NCBI RefSeq assembly: GCF_006716115.1
Contig: NZ_VFOO01000001.1
Location: 1,116,001-1,180,000, forward strand
Length of the DNA stretch: 64,000 nucleotides
DNA from: Subtercola boreus
GTDB lineage: Bacteria; Actinomycetota; Actinomycetes; Actinomycetales; Microbacteriaceae
Reading direction: 5' to 3'
Both the position numbers and the translations under genes were made by a program. Below the pieces are notes generated by a model that ran no database searches, was not told where the DNA came from, and worked only from the letters and a program-made list of their open reading frames with translations. Position 1 is the stretch's first letter. Every line of letters starts with the position of its first letter. This document shows positions 31,886-40,711 of this stretch, in pieces.

Positions 31886-32817
31886 GACTTGTCTTCGCCG
31901 GAACCCCTGAGGTTGCGACCCCCACCCTCCGCCGCCTGGCTGCCGACCACGAGGTCGTTGCCGTGATCACCCGGTTGGATGCTCCCCAGGGCCGGAAGCG
32001 CGTGCTCACCCCGTCGCCCGTCGCCACCCTGGCCGACGAGCTCGGCCTCCCGGTCATCAAGGCGAACCGGCTCGACGACGAGGTCACCGCGCGGATCGCT
32101 GCCCTCGATGCCGACCTGGGCGTGATCGTCGCGTACGGAGGTTTTGTGCGGGAGCCCCTGCTCAGCACGCCCCGGCTCGGCTGGATCAACCTGCACTTCT
32201 CGCTGCTGCCGCGCTGGCGTGGGGCGGCCCCGGTGCAGCACGCGGTCATCGCGGGCGACTCCGTGACCGGGGCATCCGTGTTCCAACTCGTCGCAGGAAT
32301 GGATGCCGGACCGGTGTTCCAGAGCATCCGCACCCCGATCGGTGCCCACCAGAGCGCGGGCAGCCTGCTCGATGCGTTGGCCGTCGACGGCGCGGCACTG
32401 GTCGCCGAGGTCGTGGCCGGCCTGGCCGAAGGCACCGCGGTCTCGGCCGAACAGCGGGGCGAACCCACCCTGGCCCCGAAGCTCGGCATCGAGGATGCCC
32501 GGCTCGACTGGACTCGAAGCTCGGCCGAGATCTACCAGCGCCTCCGCGGCGTCACACCCGAACCGGGTGCGTTCACGACGATCGCGGGCGAGCGCTTCAA
32601 GATACTGGAGGCGGAACCCGCCCGCGACACGCCCCCTCTGCCGCCCGGGCGCATCCGCCTCGACGGCCGGTCGCCGGTGGTCGGCACGGCCGACGCGCCT
32701 CTCCGACTCGTTCGTGTGCAACCATCGGGGAAGAAGCCGATGGCGGCAGCGGACTGGTGGCGCGGCGTCGGAAGCGGTGCCGCAGACGATTCGACGATCG
32801 AGGTGGTGGCGGAATGA
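31882..32817 (+). CDS. fmt: Methionyl-tRNA formyltransferase
   Basis: A 311-residue enzyme that formylates initiator Met-tRNA using 10-formyl-THF. It starts [20 protein letters not shown] and has the catalytic region GWINLHFSLLPRWRGAAPVQ, then SVFQLVAGMDAGPVF. The C-terminal tRNA-binding domain is seen in VTPEPGAFTTIAGERFKI and PLRLVRVQPSGKKPMAAADW. The GTG start overlaps the priA stop (GTGA) and the stop overlaps the rsmB ATG, so metK-priA-fmt-rsmB form one tightly packed operon. Confidence 0.95.
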   Translation: MRLVFAGTPEVATPTLRRLAADHEVVAVITRLDAPQGRKRVLTPSPVATLADELGLPVIKANRLDDEVTARIAALDADLGVIVAYGGFVREPLLSTPRLGWINLHFSLLPRWRGAAPVQHAVIAGDSVTGASVFQLVAGMDAGPVFQSIRTPIGAHQSAGSLLDALAVDGAALVAEVVAGLAEGTAVSAEQRGEPTLAPKLGIEDARLDWTRSSAEIYQRLRGVTPEPGAFTTIAGERFKILEAEPARDTPPLPPGRIRLDGRSPVVGTADAPLRLVRVQPSGKKPMAAADWWRGVGSGAADDSTIEVVAE

Positions 32818-34466
32818 GCGGCACGAATGACGGCGGCAGCGGCGGAACGGGCGGCACCGGCGGCACCGGAAGCGGTGCGGCGAACAGCGGCGCCCCGGGC
32901 GAGCGGCCGAAGCACGGCCGCCGGGGTGCCAACCAGGGCCGGAGCTCCAGCCCCGGCCGCGACACGCCCGGCCGAGACACGCCCGGCCGGGACACCGCGA
33001 GCCGCGACCGTGGCCGCGGCCACGGGGCAGGGCGCGACCGCTCCGGCACCGCGCCGGGCCCGCGGGAACGCACGCAGAGCGCGACAGCCGTGCAGCCCGC
33101 GCGGCGGATCGCGTTTGAGGTGATCCGGGCTGTCCGTGAAGACGACGCCTACGCCAACCTGCTGCTGCCGACGAAACTCGCCCGCGCGAAGCTCAACACG
33201 GCCGACGCGGGGCTTGCGACCGAACTCACGTACGGAACGCTCCGGCTCCGCGGTTACTACGACCGGGTCATCGAGCTCGCTGCCAACCGCCCCATCGACG
33301 AGATCGACGGCCCGCTCGTCGATGTGCTCGAACTCGCCGCCCACCAACTTCTGTCCCTCCGCGTGGCGAGTCACGCCGCGGTGAACGAGGCCGTCGAACT
33401 CGCCCGGGTGGTCGCGTCCCGGTCGTCCACCGGCTTCGTCAACGGTGTGCTCCGCACGATCACCCGCTCGACTCCCGAAGAGTGGCAGGACAGGGTGCTG
33501 GGCAGTGCCCAGGGTGACGACGGCCGACTCGAGGTGCTGTACTCGCATCCGTCCTGGATCATCCGCGCGTTCCGTCGCGCGCTCCTCACCGACGGCGCGA
33601 CCGCCGACGAGGCCGAGGTCGACCTCGTCGCACTGCTCGAAGCCGACAACGAACCCGCGAAGCTCGGCCTGGTCGCCCTGCCCGGGCTCGCAACCCGGGA
33701 CGAGATCGGGGTGGACGGGCATCCGGCGCCCTATTCACCGTTCGGATTCATCACCGAATCAGGTGACCCGCGCGACATCCCCGAAGTGAAGGCCGGCACT
33801 GTGCGCGTGCAGGATGAGGGATCGCAGCTCGCGGCCCTCGCCCTCAGCAGAGCCCAGCCGATCAGGAAGGGCGAACGCTGGCTCGACCTCTGCGCCGGCC
33901 CCGGCGGCAAATCGGCCGTTCTCGCCGCGGAGGCACGCGAAGGCGGAGCCGTGCTCACGGCCAATGAGCCCGTTCCGGCCCGCGCCGAACTCGTGCGGAA
34001 CGCCCTGGCTGCGATACCCGACCCGCCCGTCGTCTGGGAGCTCGACGGCACCACCGTCGGCGAGAGCCACCCCGGCGAGTTCGACCGCATCCTCGTCGAC
34101 GCCCCCTGCACCGGCCTCGGAGCACTCAGGCGCCGGCCCGAAGCACGCTGGCGCAAGTCCCCGAAAGACGTCGCCGAACTCGTCGTGCTCCAGTCGAAGC
34201 TCATCGACTCGGCCATGGCGGCCCTAAAGCCCGGCGGCATCCTCGCCTACCTCACCTGTTCGCCGCACGTCGCCGAGACGCGTGGGCAGGCGACGGATGC
34301 CCTGAAGCGCCATGCCGGAACTCTGGAGCCGCTCGCCACCCAGGCCACGCTCCAGGCCCTCGCAGACACGCCCCTCGTGCTCGGCACCGACGAAACCCAG
34401 GCGCAGCTCTGGCCGCACGTGCACGGCACCGACGCGATGTTCATCGCCCTGTTCCGAAAGCTCTGA
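32814..34466 (+). CDS. rsmB: 16S rRNA m5C967 methyltransferase RsmB (Sun/Fmu family)
   Basis: A 550-residue protein. The first 85 residues or so are low-complexity: Gly/Thr repeats (GGSGGTGGTGGTGSG) and three PGRDT repeats with many Arg residues. A NusB-like RNA-binding domain follows (about 95-230, RIAFEVIRAVREDDAYANLL and STGFVNGVLRTITRSTPEEW). The C-terminal SAM methyltransferase shows WLDLCAGPGGKSAVLAAEA, VDAPCTGLGALRRRPEARWR (second Cys) and the catalytic Cys in LAYLTCSPHVAETRG (about 480). The ATG overlaps the fmt stop, which supports keeping the N-terminal tail. The tail may bind rRNA. Confidence 0.94.
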   Translation: MSGTNDGGSGGTGGTGGTGSGAANSGAPGERPKHGRRGANQGRSSSPGRDTPGRDTPGRDTASRDRGRGHGAGRDRSGTAPGPRERTQSATAVQPARRIAFEVIRAVREDDAYANLLLPTKLARAKLNTADAGLATELTYGTLRLRGYYDRVIELAANRPIDEIDGPLVDVLELAAHQLLSLRVASHAAVNEAVELARVVASRSSTGFVNGVLRTITRSTPEEWQDRVLGSAQGDDGRLEVLYSHPSWIIRAFRRALLTDGATADEAEVDLVALLEADNEPAKLGLVALPGLATRDEIGVDGHPAPYSPFGFITESGDPRDIPEVKAGTVRVQDEGSQLAALALSRAQPIRKGERWLDLCAGPGGKSAVLAAEAREGGAVLTANEPVPARAELVRNALAAIPDPPVVWELDGTTVGESHPGEFDRILVDAPCTGLGALRRRPEARWRKSPKDVAELVVLQSKLIDSAMAALKPGGILAYLTCSPHVAETRGQATDALKRHAGTLEPLATQATLQALADTPLVLGTDETQAQLWPHVHGTDAMFIALFRKL

Positions 34467-34497
34467 GCGGTTGGATCCTGCGGTAAGGTCGGATCCC

Positions 34498-34560
34498 ATG
34501 AACAAGCGACAGAAACTCACTATTGTCGGGCGGGTTGTCTCAGAACGGCTGCCACGGTGA
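34498..34560 (+). other. 20-codon ORF overlapping the decayed gene downstream
   Basis: ATG at 34498 opens MNKRQKLTIVGRVVSERLPR and stops at a TGA that overlaps a GTG (34557), the GTGA arrangement usual here for coupled genes. The peptide is basic. Upstream TAAGGT (34481-34486) could be a -10 box. It may be a leader peptide or a remnant. Confidence 0.3.
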
Positions 34561-34920
34561 ACGACATGCCGGTGTGGCTGGCCGCCCTGACATCCGTCGG
34601 TGCGCTCGTCGCGGCGGTGTTCGCCGGCGTCGCAGCGTGGCGTGTCGCCCGAATCGAACAGCAACGCGACCGTCGCGCGCAAGCAGTCGCCGTGTCCGCC
34701 TGGGTCGTACTTCGTGCAGCAGAAGAGGTCGTCACCGTACAAGTGGGGGTTCCCCGAGCCTGCATCCGATTCGCTCGTGGCCATCATGAAGAGTGGCACC
34801 TGGCGGGTGCACTCGCTCAGCTTCCTCGACCAGGACCACGTGGGGTGGCTGCGTGGCTCGTCCGGCGCACTGTGGGAGGCGCCGTCCCAGCGGCCTGAGC
34901 GACCGGTGCCGGTCAACTAG
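34557..34920 (+). pseudogene. Probable frameshifted membrane-protein gene between rsmB and rpe
   Basis: Frame 1 starts at GTG 34557 and gives a convincing start: a transmembrane helix (VWLAALTSVGALVAAVFAGV) followed by a basic/charged segment (RIEQQRDRRAQAVAVSAWV). After about 34690 that frame becomes an arginine/valine-rich shadow. The natural-looking sequence continues in another frame as [40 protein letters not shown] and [11 protein letters not shown], ending at the TAG 34918-34920. I therefore read it as one small membrane protein broken by a frameshift near 34680-34710, or two fused remnants. A sequencing error is possible. No function is recognised. With this and the 20-codon ORF set aside, the stretch 34467-34930 holds no intact gene. 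Confidence 0.5.
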
Positions 34921-34923
34921 GGT
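34918..34923 (+). promoter_or_regulatory. Candidate leaderless -10 box for rpe
   Basis: TAGGGT begins in the stop codon of the decayed upstream gene and is 7 nt before the GTG at 34931. This supports that start over the GTG at 34937. Confidence 0.45.
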
Positions 34924-34930
34924 TGGAGCC

Positions 34931-35608
34931 GTGCCCGTGAGAATCGACCCCAGCATCCTCGCCGCCGACTTCGCCAACCTCCAGGCCGAGATCGACCGCG
35001 TCGCCACCGCCGACCTGATCCACGTCGACGTGATGGACAATCACTTCGTGCCGAACCTGACCCTCGGGCTCCCGGTCGTCGAAAGTCTGCAGAAGGTCTC
35101 TCCGCTGCCGCTCGACCTGCACCTGATGATCAGCGATGCCGACCGCTGGGCACCCGTCTACGCCGAGACCGGGGCGTTCTCCGTCACCTTCCACGCCGAG
35201 GCTGCGGTGGATGCCGTGGCCACCGCGAAGCGTCTCCGTGAGATCGGCGCCCGGGCCGGTCTCGCCGTGAAGCCGGGCACGGACATCGCGCCCTACCTCG
35301 ACCTGCTGGCCGATTTCGACATGCTGCTCATCATGACCGTCGAGCCCGGTTTCGGTGGCCAGTCGTTCATGGCCGACACGATGCCGAAGCTCACCGCTGC
35401 CCGCGAGGCCGTGCAGAGGAGCGGTCTCGACGTGTGGCTGCAGGTCGACGGTGGCATCAGCGAGAAGACGATCGAGATCGCCGCGGCGGCCGGTGCCGAC
35501 ACGTTCGTCGCCGGTTCCAGTGTCTTCGGCGCCGAGAACGCCGCCGCGCAGATCAGCCTGCTGCGGGAGCTCGCCGGGAAGCACAGCCACGGAAGCCCGG
35601 TAACCTAG
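34931..35608 (+). CDS. rpe: Ribulose-phosphate 3-epimerase
   Basis: A 225-residue TIM-barrel enzyme that interconverts ribulose 5-phosphate and xylulose 5-phosphate in the pentose phosphate pathway. Seen are [40 protein letters not shown] (metal/catalytic Asp), [35 protein letters not shown] and [20 protein letters not shown]. The GTG at 34931 was chosen for its spacing from a -10 box. It lies 5 bp before hisE, whose own promoter box overlaps the end of rpe; the pentose pathway also feeds the histidine and tryptophan branches through PRPP. Confidence 0.95.
   Translation: MPVRIDPSILAADFANLQAEIDRVATADLIHVDVMDNHFVPNLTLGLPVVESLQKVSPLPLDLHLMISDADRWAPVYAETGAFSVTFHAEAAVDAVATAKRLREIGARAGLAVKPGTDIAPYLDLLADFDMLLIMTVEPGFGGQSFMADTMPKLTAAREAVQRSGLDVWLQVDGGISEKTIEIAAAAGADTFVAGSSVFGAENAAAQISLLRELAGKHSHGSPVT
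35601..35606 (+). promoter_or_regulatory. Candidate leaderless -10 box for hisE
   Basis: TAACCT, spanning the end of rpe, is followed by 7 nt (AGATCCC) and the hisE GTG at 35614. No ribosome site is present, which fits a leaderless start. Confidence 0.45.
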
Positions 35609-35613
35609 ATCCC

Positions 35614-35877
35614 GTGAAGACCTTCGACTCCCTGTTCGAGGAACTGCAGCAGAAGCAGCAGCTCCGCCCCGAGGGCTCCGGCACGGTGCGCGAACTCGAC
35701 GCCGGCGTGCATGCCATCGGCAAGAAGATCGTCGAAGAGGCCGCCGAGGTGTGGATGGCCGCCGAATTCCAGAGCCTCGACGAGACGGCGGAGGAGATCT
35801 CCCAGCTGCTCTACCATCTGCAGGTGATGATGCTGGCGAAGGGCCTCAGCCCCGCCGACGTGTACAAGCACCTGTAA
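35614..35877 (+). CDS. hisE: Phosphoribosyl-ATP pyrophosphatase
   Basis: An 87-residue all-alpha MazG-like enzyme that removes pyrophosphate from PR-ATP, the second step of histidine synthesis. Motifs are [38 protein letters not shown] (metal-binding E-E-x-x-E pattern) and [19 protein letters not shown]. The frame extends upstream, but the GTG at 35614 gives the family length. It is separate from HisI, as in mycobacteria. hisG follows after 36 bp. Confidence 0.94.
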   Translation: MKTFDSLFEELQQKQQLRPEGSGTVRELDAGVHAIGKKIVEEAAEVWMAAEFQSLDETAEEISQLLYHLQVMMLAKGLSPADVYKHL

Positions 35878-35913
35878 GAGCACCACACCCCACATCCTCA
35901 CGAAAGACCACTC

Positions 35914-36753
35914 ATGCTGAAAATCGCGGTACCCAACAAGGGTTCGCTGTCGGAGACCGCTGCCCAGATGCTCGCCGAGGCCGGCTACCACGGCCGCCGC
36001 GACCCCCGGGAGCTCGTCACCCAGGACCCGCGGAACAACGTCGAGTTCTTCTACCTCCGCCCGCGTGACATCGCCACCTATGTCGGGTCGGGCGCGCTCG
36101 ACGTCGGCATCACCGGCCGCGACCTGCTGCTCGACTCCGAGTCGCCGGCCACGGAGGTCGCCGAGCTGAACTTCGGCGAATCGACGTTCCGGTTCGCCGC
36201 TCCCGGCGGCCGGTTCGACAGCCTCGACCAGCTGCAGGGTCTCCGCGTCGCCACCAGCTACCCGGGCCTGGTCGGCGCGTTCCTCGCCCAGACGAACGTC
36301 ACCGCCACGCTCGTCAAGCTCGACGGTGCCGTCGAATCCGCTGTGCGCCTCGGGGTCGCGGATGCTGTCGCCGACGTCGTCTCGACCGGCAGCACGCTCC
36401 GGAAGGCCGGGCTCGAGATCTTCGGGCCAGTCATCCTGCAGTCCACCGCCGTGCTGATCTCCTCCGGTGTGCAGAACGCCGGGGCCGACACCCTGCTCCG
36501 CCGCCTGCAGGGCGTGCTCGTCGCCCGCCAGTACGTGCTGATGGACTACGACGTGCCCCGCGTGCACCTCGACGCCGCGACCGCCGTCACCCCCGGCATC
36601 GAGTCGCCGACGATCTCCCCGCTGGCCGACCCCGAGTGGGTGGCCGTCCGCGCGATGGTCCCGCGAACCGAGATGAACCTCGTCATGGACTCCCTCTGGG
36701 AGGTCGGGGCGCGCGCCATCCTGGTCAGCCCGATCCACGCCGCGAGGCTGTGA
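35914..36753 (+). CDS. hisG: ATP phosphoribosyltransferase (long form)
   Basis: A 279-residue committed enzyme of histidine synthesis that joins ATP and PRPP. The N-terminal catalytic part shows [40 protein letters not shown] and the PRPP loop in [20 protein letters not shown]. The C-terminal ACT-like regulatory domain at about 205-279 ([40 protein letters not shown]) marks the long form that is inhibited by histidine and does not need HisZ. The last codons (HAARL plus stop) form the first of three 30-bp repeats that continue towards hisF. Confidence 0.95.
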   Translation: MLKIAVPNKGSLSETAAQMLAEAGYHGRRDPRELVTQDPRNNVEFFYLRPRDIATYVGSGALDVGITGRDLLLDSESPATEVAELNFGESTFRFAAPGGRFDSLDQLQGLRVATSYPGLVGAFLAQTNVTATLVKLDGAVESAVRLGVADAVADVVSTGSTLRKAGLEIFGPVILQSTAVLISSGVQNAGADTLLRRLQGVLVARQYVLMDYDVPRVHLDAATAVTPGIESPTISPLADPEWVAVRAMVPRTEMNLVMDSLWEVGARAILVSPIHAARL

Positions 36754-36814
36754 CGATGTCGCTCACACGCCGCGAGGCTTCGGCCATGCAGCTCACACGC
36801 CGCGAGGCTTCGGC
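36736..36814 (+). repeat. Three copies of a 30-bp unit between hisG and hisF
   Basis: CACGCCGCGAGGCT recurs exactly at 36736, 36766 and 36796, a period of 30 bp. Copy 1 encodes the C-terminus of HisG (HAARL). Copies 2 and 3 are nearly identical over their full length (CTCACACGCCGCGAGGCTTC) and lie in the intergenic stretch. Confidence 0.93.
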
Positions 36815-36818
36815 ATGA
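36756..36818 (+). other. 20-codon ORF made of two 10-residue repeats, overlapping hisF
   Basis: ATG 36756 opens [10 protein letters not shown] followed by [10 protein letters not shown] and stops at TGA 36816-36818. This stop overlaps the hisF ATG (ATGA). The ORF exists only because of the 30-bp duplication. It could help couple hisF translation to hisG; whether a peptide accumulates is unknown. Confidence 0.4.
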
Positions 36819-37576
36819 CGCTCGCCGTCCGCGTCATCCCGTGCCTCGACGTGGCCGCTGGCCGTGTCGTCAAGGGTGTCAACTTCGAGAACCTGCGTGA
36901 CGCGGGCGATCCCGTCGAGCTCGCACGCCTCTACAGCGCGCAGGGAGCGGACGAGATCACCTTCCTCGACGTGACCGCCACCGTCGACGAACGCGACACG
37001 ACCTACGACATCGTGCGCCGCACGGCCGAGCAGGTCTTCATCCCGCTGACGGTCGGCGGGGGAGTGCGGAGCGCTGAAGACGTCGCCCGGCTGCTTGCGA
37101 GCGGGGCCGACAAGGTCGGCGTCAACAGCGCAGCCATCGCCCGCCCCGCGTTGCTCGGCGAGATCGCCGACCGCTTCGGCGCCCAGGTGCTCGTGCTCTC
37201 GCTCGACGTCAAACGCTCCTCCAGCACCGACTCCGGCTTCGTCGTCACCACGCACGGTGGCCGCCGCGAGACCGACCTGGATGCCCTGGCCTGGGCCGAA
37301 CGCGCCATCGAACTCGGCGCGGGCGAACTGCTCGTCAACTCGATCGACGCCGACGGCACGAAGGACGGCTACGACCTCGAGCTGATCCGGCTCATGAAGT
37401 CCCTCAGCAGCGTGCCGGTCATTGCTTCAGGCGGCGCCGGCAAGCTCGGCGACTTCCCCGAGGCGGTCGGGGCGGGAGCCGACGCCGTGCTCGCGGCCTC
37501 CGTCTTCCACAACCGAGAACTGACCATCGGCGACGTCAAAGAGGCGCTGGCCGAGAGGGGAGTGATTGTCCGGTGA
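36815..37576 (+). CDS. hisF: Imidazole glycerol phosphate synthase, cyclase subunit
   Basis: A 253-residue TIM barrel that, with the glutaminase HisH, makes IGP and AICAR. It has the catalytic Asp in [20 protein letters not shown] and the second in [20 protein letters not shown], plus [16 protein letters not shown] and [13 protein letters not shown]. hisH, hisA and the other his genes are not in the window. The ATG overlaps the 20-codon ORF upstream and the stop overlaps the hisI GTG. Confidence 0.96.
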   Translation: MTLAVRVIPCLDVAAGRVVKGVNFENLRDAGDPVELARLYSAQGADEITFLDVTATVDERDTTYDIVRRTAEQVFIPLTVGGGVRSAEDVARLLASGADKVGVNSAAIARPALLGEIADRFGAQVLVLSLDVKRSSSTDSGFVVTTHGGRRETDLDALAWAERAIELGAGELLVNSIDADGTKDGYDLELIRLMKSLSSVPVIASGGAGKLGDFPEAVGAGADAVLAASVFHNRELTIGDVKEALAERGVIVR

Positions 37577-38001
37577 GCGACAACACACCGATGGGCTACA
37601 CACCGGAGTCGAGCGACATCATCAGGGAGCTTCCCATCGATGTGGAAGCCGTGATCGCCCGCGCGAGCTTCGACGCGAAAGGCCTGCTGCCGGCCGTCAT
37701 CCAGCAGTTCGACACGCTCGAAGTGCTGATGGTGGGGTGGATGGATGCCGAAGCCCTCCGCCGCACGTACACCACCGGGCGCGTGACCTTCTGGTCGCGC
37801 TCCCGCCAGGAGTACTGGCGGAAGGGCGACACCTCCGGCCACGCCCAGTACGTGCACGGCGCGGCGCTCGACTGCGATGGGGATACGCTTCTGGTGACGG
37901 TCGACCAGATCGGCGTCGCGTGCCACACCGGCACCCGAACCTGCTTCGACGGCGACCCTCTTGCTCCGGTGCAGGGTGCGCCGGGCGCTACCGAGGGATG
38001 A
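37573..38001 (+). CDS. hisI: Phosphoribosyl-AMP cyclohydrolase
   Basis: A 142-residue zinc enzyme that opens the adenine ring of PR-AMP, third step of histidine synthesis. It has [60 protein letters not shown] and the metal-binding cysteines in [20 protein letters not shown] plus TCFDGD. An N-terminal extension of about 25 residues is present. GTG start overlapping hisF; the stop overlaps the trpE start region (GATGATGG), so histidine and tryptophan genes are joined in one transcription unit. Confidence 0.95.
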   Translation: MSDNTPMGYTPESSDIIRELPIDVEAVIARASFDAKGLLPAVIQQFDTLEVLMVGWMDAEALRRTYTTGRVTFWSRSRQEYWRKGDTSGHAQYVHGAALDCDGDTLLVTVDQIGVACHTGTRTCFDGDPLAPVQGAPGATEG

Positions 38002-39620
38002 TGGTGATGGCAGAGACTCCCACGACTTCGACCAGGCGAGAAGAGTTCGACGCGCTCCTCTCGACGCACCGGGTGCTGCCGGTCATCCGCACTCTCTTCG
38101 CCGACGGTGAGACCCCGGTGGGCATCTACCGGAAGCTCAGCGACAACCGGCCGGGCACCTTCCTGCTCGAGTCGGCGGCGCAGGGCGGCGTGTGGTCGCG
38201 GTTCTCCTTCATCGGGGTGTCGAGCTACGGCGTGCTGAGCGCAGAGGGCGACCGCGCCGTCTGGATGGGCTCCGGGTTGAGCGCGGCACGCGCCTTCCCA
38301 CAGGGCATGCCCGCCGGCCCCCTCGAAGCCCTCGCGGAGCTCTACGAGGAGTGGAAGACCCCGGTCATCCCCGGGCACCCGCCCCTCACCGGCGGGCTCG
38401 TCGGTTTCATCGGCTGGGAGGCCATCCGCCAGATCGAGCACCTGCCGAACCGGCCCCCCGCCGACTTCAGCATGCCGAGCCAGGCCCTCTCGTTCGTCTC
38501 CGACCTGATCGCGGTCGACCACCTGCTCGGCACGGTGACACTCGTTTCGACAGTGCTGGCGGACGGCGCTGGCCTCGGTGGCAGTGGCACCGCCGGCGCG
38601 GGCGGGGTCCGTTCCGGTTCCCGCAGGCGCGCCGCGGCAGACGAGGAGAAGCTGAGCGCCGACGAGTTGTGGCGCGACGCCCAGACCCGCCTCGACTCGA
38701 TGCAGCGCCGGCTGGCGAAGCCCGCGGAGGCGTGGCTCGCCGAGGCCGACTTCGGCCTGTCGGCGGTTCCGGATGCCCGCACCACCCGCGACGAGTTCCT
38801 GGCGTCGATCGACGTGGCCAAAGAGCACATCCGCGCCGGCGACATCTTCCAGGTCGTGATCGCCCAGCGTTTCGACCTCGCGTGCACCGCGGAACCGATC
38901 GACGTCTACCGGGTGCTCCGCACCCTGAACCCGAGCCCGTACCTCTATCTGCTGAACCTCGAGTCACCGGCCCGCGAGCCCTACGCGATCGTGGGTTCGA
39001 GCCCCGAGGCTCTGGTGAAGGTCGCCGCGGGCACCGCCTTCACCCACCCCATCGCCGGCTCCCGGCCGCGCGGCCGCACGGTGGAGGCCGACCTCGACCT
39101 CGAGACCGAACTGCTGGCCGACCCGAAGGAGCGAGCGGAGCACCTGATGCTCGTCGACCTCGCTCGGAACGACCTGCTGAAGGTCTGCGAAGCCGGATCC
39201 GTCGAGGTGACCGAGTTCATGCGCATCGAGCGGTTCAGTCACATCATGCACATCGTCTCCTCGGTCGAAGGCACCCTCGCCCCCGAGGTGACGGCGATCG
39301 ACGTGTTCCGGGCGACGTTCCCCGCGGGCACCCTCTCCGGCGCACCGAAGCCGCGTGCCCTGCAGATCATCGACGACCTGGAACCCGCCCAGCGCGGGCT
39401 CTACGGGGGAGTGGTGGGCTACTTCGACTTCGCCGGGGACGCCGACCTGGCCATCGCGATCCGCACGGCTGTCATCGCCGACGGAGTGGCGCGCGTGCAG
39501 GCCGGCGGCGGGCTCGTCGCCGACTCGGACCCCGATTCCGAGTTCATCGAATCCCAGAACAAGGCGGCGGCACCGCTCCGCGCGGTGGCGATCGCGAACG
39601 CGATGACGAGGGTCGGATGA
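37998..39620 (+). CDS. trpE: Anthranilate synthase component I
   Basis: A 540-residue enzyme that converts chorismate to anthranilate with ammonia from a TrpG partner not present here. N-terminal tryptophan-feedback residues lie in [20 protein letters not shown]. The chorismate-binding core shows [60 protein letters not shown] and [21 protein letters not shown] Gly/Ala/Ser/Arg-rich linker (about 190-215) separates the halves. The exact start is unclear: ATGs at 37998, 38001 and 38007 and a GTG at 38004 are all in frame, and the GAGGG at 37993-37997 best serves 38004 or 38007. Confidence 0.95.
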   Translation: MMVMAETPTTSTRREEFDALLSTHRVLPVIRTLFADGETPVGIYRKLSDNRPGTFLLESAAQGGVWSRFSFIGVSSYGVLSAEGDRAVWMGSGLSAARAFPQGMPAGPLEALAELYEEWKTPVIPGHPPLTGGLVGFIGWEAIRQIEHLPNRPPADFSMPSQALSFVSDLIAVDHLLGTVTLVSTVLADGAGLGGSGTAGAGGVRSGSRRRAAADEEKLSADELWRDAQTRLDSMQRRLAKPAEAWLAEADFGLSAVPDARTTRDEFLASIDVAKEHIRAGDIFQVVIAQRFDLACTAEPIDVYRVLRTLNPSPYLYLLNLESPAREPYAIVGSSPEALVKVAAGTAFTHPIAGSRPRGRTVEADLDLETELLADPKERAEHLMLVDLARNDLLKVCEAGSVEVTEFMRIERFSHIMHIVSSVEGTLAPEVTAIDVFRATFPAGTLSGAPKPRALQIIDDLEPAQRGLYGGVVGYFDFAGDADLAIAIRTAVIADGVARVQAGGGLVADSDPDSEFIESQNKAAAPLRAVAIANAMTRVG

Positions 39621-40357
39621 CCGGCGGTACGGGAGCGACAGGCACTCCGGGCGCTGCAGAGCCGGTGCTCAGCGAGACGGAGCTCCGAGCATCCAGAGCA
39701 CGCCGGCTGAAGTCGTACACGATCCTGGCCGTCATCGTCTGGAGTGGGCTCGTCTTCCTCGCCTGGTCGCAGCCGTGGTTCAGCCTGCACGCCCAGGGCC
39801 GTGCCGGCGACATCGTCACCGTCACGGTGCAGGGCGCGGTCGCGGCTCCCGCCCTCTCGGCCCTCGCCCTCGCAGGGCTGGCACTGTCGGCCGCCCTCGC
39901 CATCGCCGGCCCTGTCATCCGGATCGTGCTCGGCGCCCTCGAGTTCGCGCTCGGACTCTCGATCACCGTCTCGTCCGTGTCAGCCCTGGCCGACCCCGTG
40001 CAGGCCGGGCAGTCCGCGATCACGACGGCGACGGGCGTCGCCGGCACGTCGTCGATCGGCCAGATCGCCACCGCTTCGGGCACGGAGCTCTGGCCGTTCC
40101 TCGCGATCGCCAGCGGCGCGCTGATGGCGCTGACGGGCATCCTGATCATCGTCTCGGTGCGCCGCTGGCCCGCCTCGGGCCGCAAGTACCAGCCGGTGAC
40201 CTTCGCCGCATCCGACGGCCGCACATCGGGCAACCCCGCCGATCTGCTGGTCGACGAGCCGGCCCCGAAGGCACCCGCGCGTGACGTCAACACCACGCGT
40301 ACCGCGGCGGTCGACAACTGGGACAGCCTCACCCGCGGCCAGGACCCGACGGACTGA
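39617..40357 (+). CDS. Tryptophan biosynthesis-associated membrane protein
   Basis: A 246-residue membrane protein of the actinobacterial family found in trp operons. Four hydrophobic segments are visible: about 34-53 (YTILAVIVWSGLVFLAWSQP), 74-100 (VAAPALSALALAGLALSAAL), 98-120 (IAGPVIRIVLGALEFALGLS) and 158-180 (LWPFLAIASGALMALTGILI). The family segment SQPWFSLHAQG is present. The C-terminal tail of about 60 residues is cytoplasmic and disordered, ending DNWDSLTRGQDPTD. The ATG overlaps the trpE stop. Its role is not known; transport or sensing of tryptophan pathway compounds is only a guess from context. Confidence 0.88.
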   Translation: MTGGTGATGTPGAAEPVLSETELRASRARRLKSYTILAVIVWSGLVFLAWSQPWFSLHAQGRAGDIVTVTVQGAVAAPALSALALAGLALSAALAIAGPVIRIVLGALEFALGLSITVSSVSALADPVQAGQSAITTATGVAGTSSIGQIATASGTELWPFLAIASGALMALTGILIIVSVRRWPASGRKYQPVTFAASDGRTSGNPADLLVDEPAPKAPARDVNTTRTAAVDNWDSLTRGQDPTD

Positions 40358-40431
40358 GCGGCATCCGCCCACACCGACCGCACCACCAGCACCACCGCAC
40401 TGCACCACCCAGCACACCCGGCGGCACCCGA

Positions 40432-40437
40432 TAGAAT
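40432..40437 (+). promoter_or_regulatory. Candidate internal promoter of the trp cluster
   Basis: TAGAAT lies in the 117-bp gap before the HGxxPAAW gene. Transcription from about 40444 would give a 30-nt leader with AAGGAG (40465-40470). It would let trpC-trpB-trpA be expressed apart from his-trpE. Confidence 0.45.
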
Positions 40438-40474
40438 GGATGCCGACCCGCGAACACAATTCTCAAGGAGCAAG

Positions 40475-40705
40475 ATGAGCATCGAGTCAGAAGAACCGGG
40501 CCACGGCAGTTCGACCGCATCGTGGACCGCCGTCGTCATCATGCTGGTGGCCTTCGCCATCGGCACGACCGCCTTCTTCTTCAGCATCGTGTGGCTTGTC
40601 TGGGCGTCCGTTGCCCTCCTGATCGTCGGTCTGCTGGTGGGCTACGGGCTCGCCAAGGCCGGCTACGGCGTCGGCGGCGCCAAGTCTGCCGCCCGGGGGC
40701 ACTGA
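40475..40705 (+). CDS. HGxxPAAW-motif small membrane protein
   Basis: A 76-residue protein with the actinobacterial HGxxPAAW-type motif in the form GHGSSTASWTAVV (HG-x-x-T-A-S-W, so Pro is replaced by Thr). Two transmembrane helices follow (about 19-38, AVVIMLVAFAIGTTAFFFSI; about 40-62, WASVALLIVGLLVGYGLA). The strong ribosome site AAGGAG, 4 nt before the ATG at 40475, decides the start. The family is found in trp operons next to trpC in many actinobacteria, but its function is unknown. It lies 6 bp before trpC. Confidence 0.85.
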   Translation: MSIESEEPGHGSSTASWTAVVIMLVAFAIGTTAFFFSIVWLVWASVALLIVGLLVGYGLAKAGYGVGGAKSAARGH

Positions 40706-40711
40706 CCTCCC

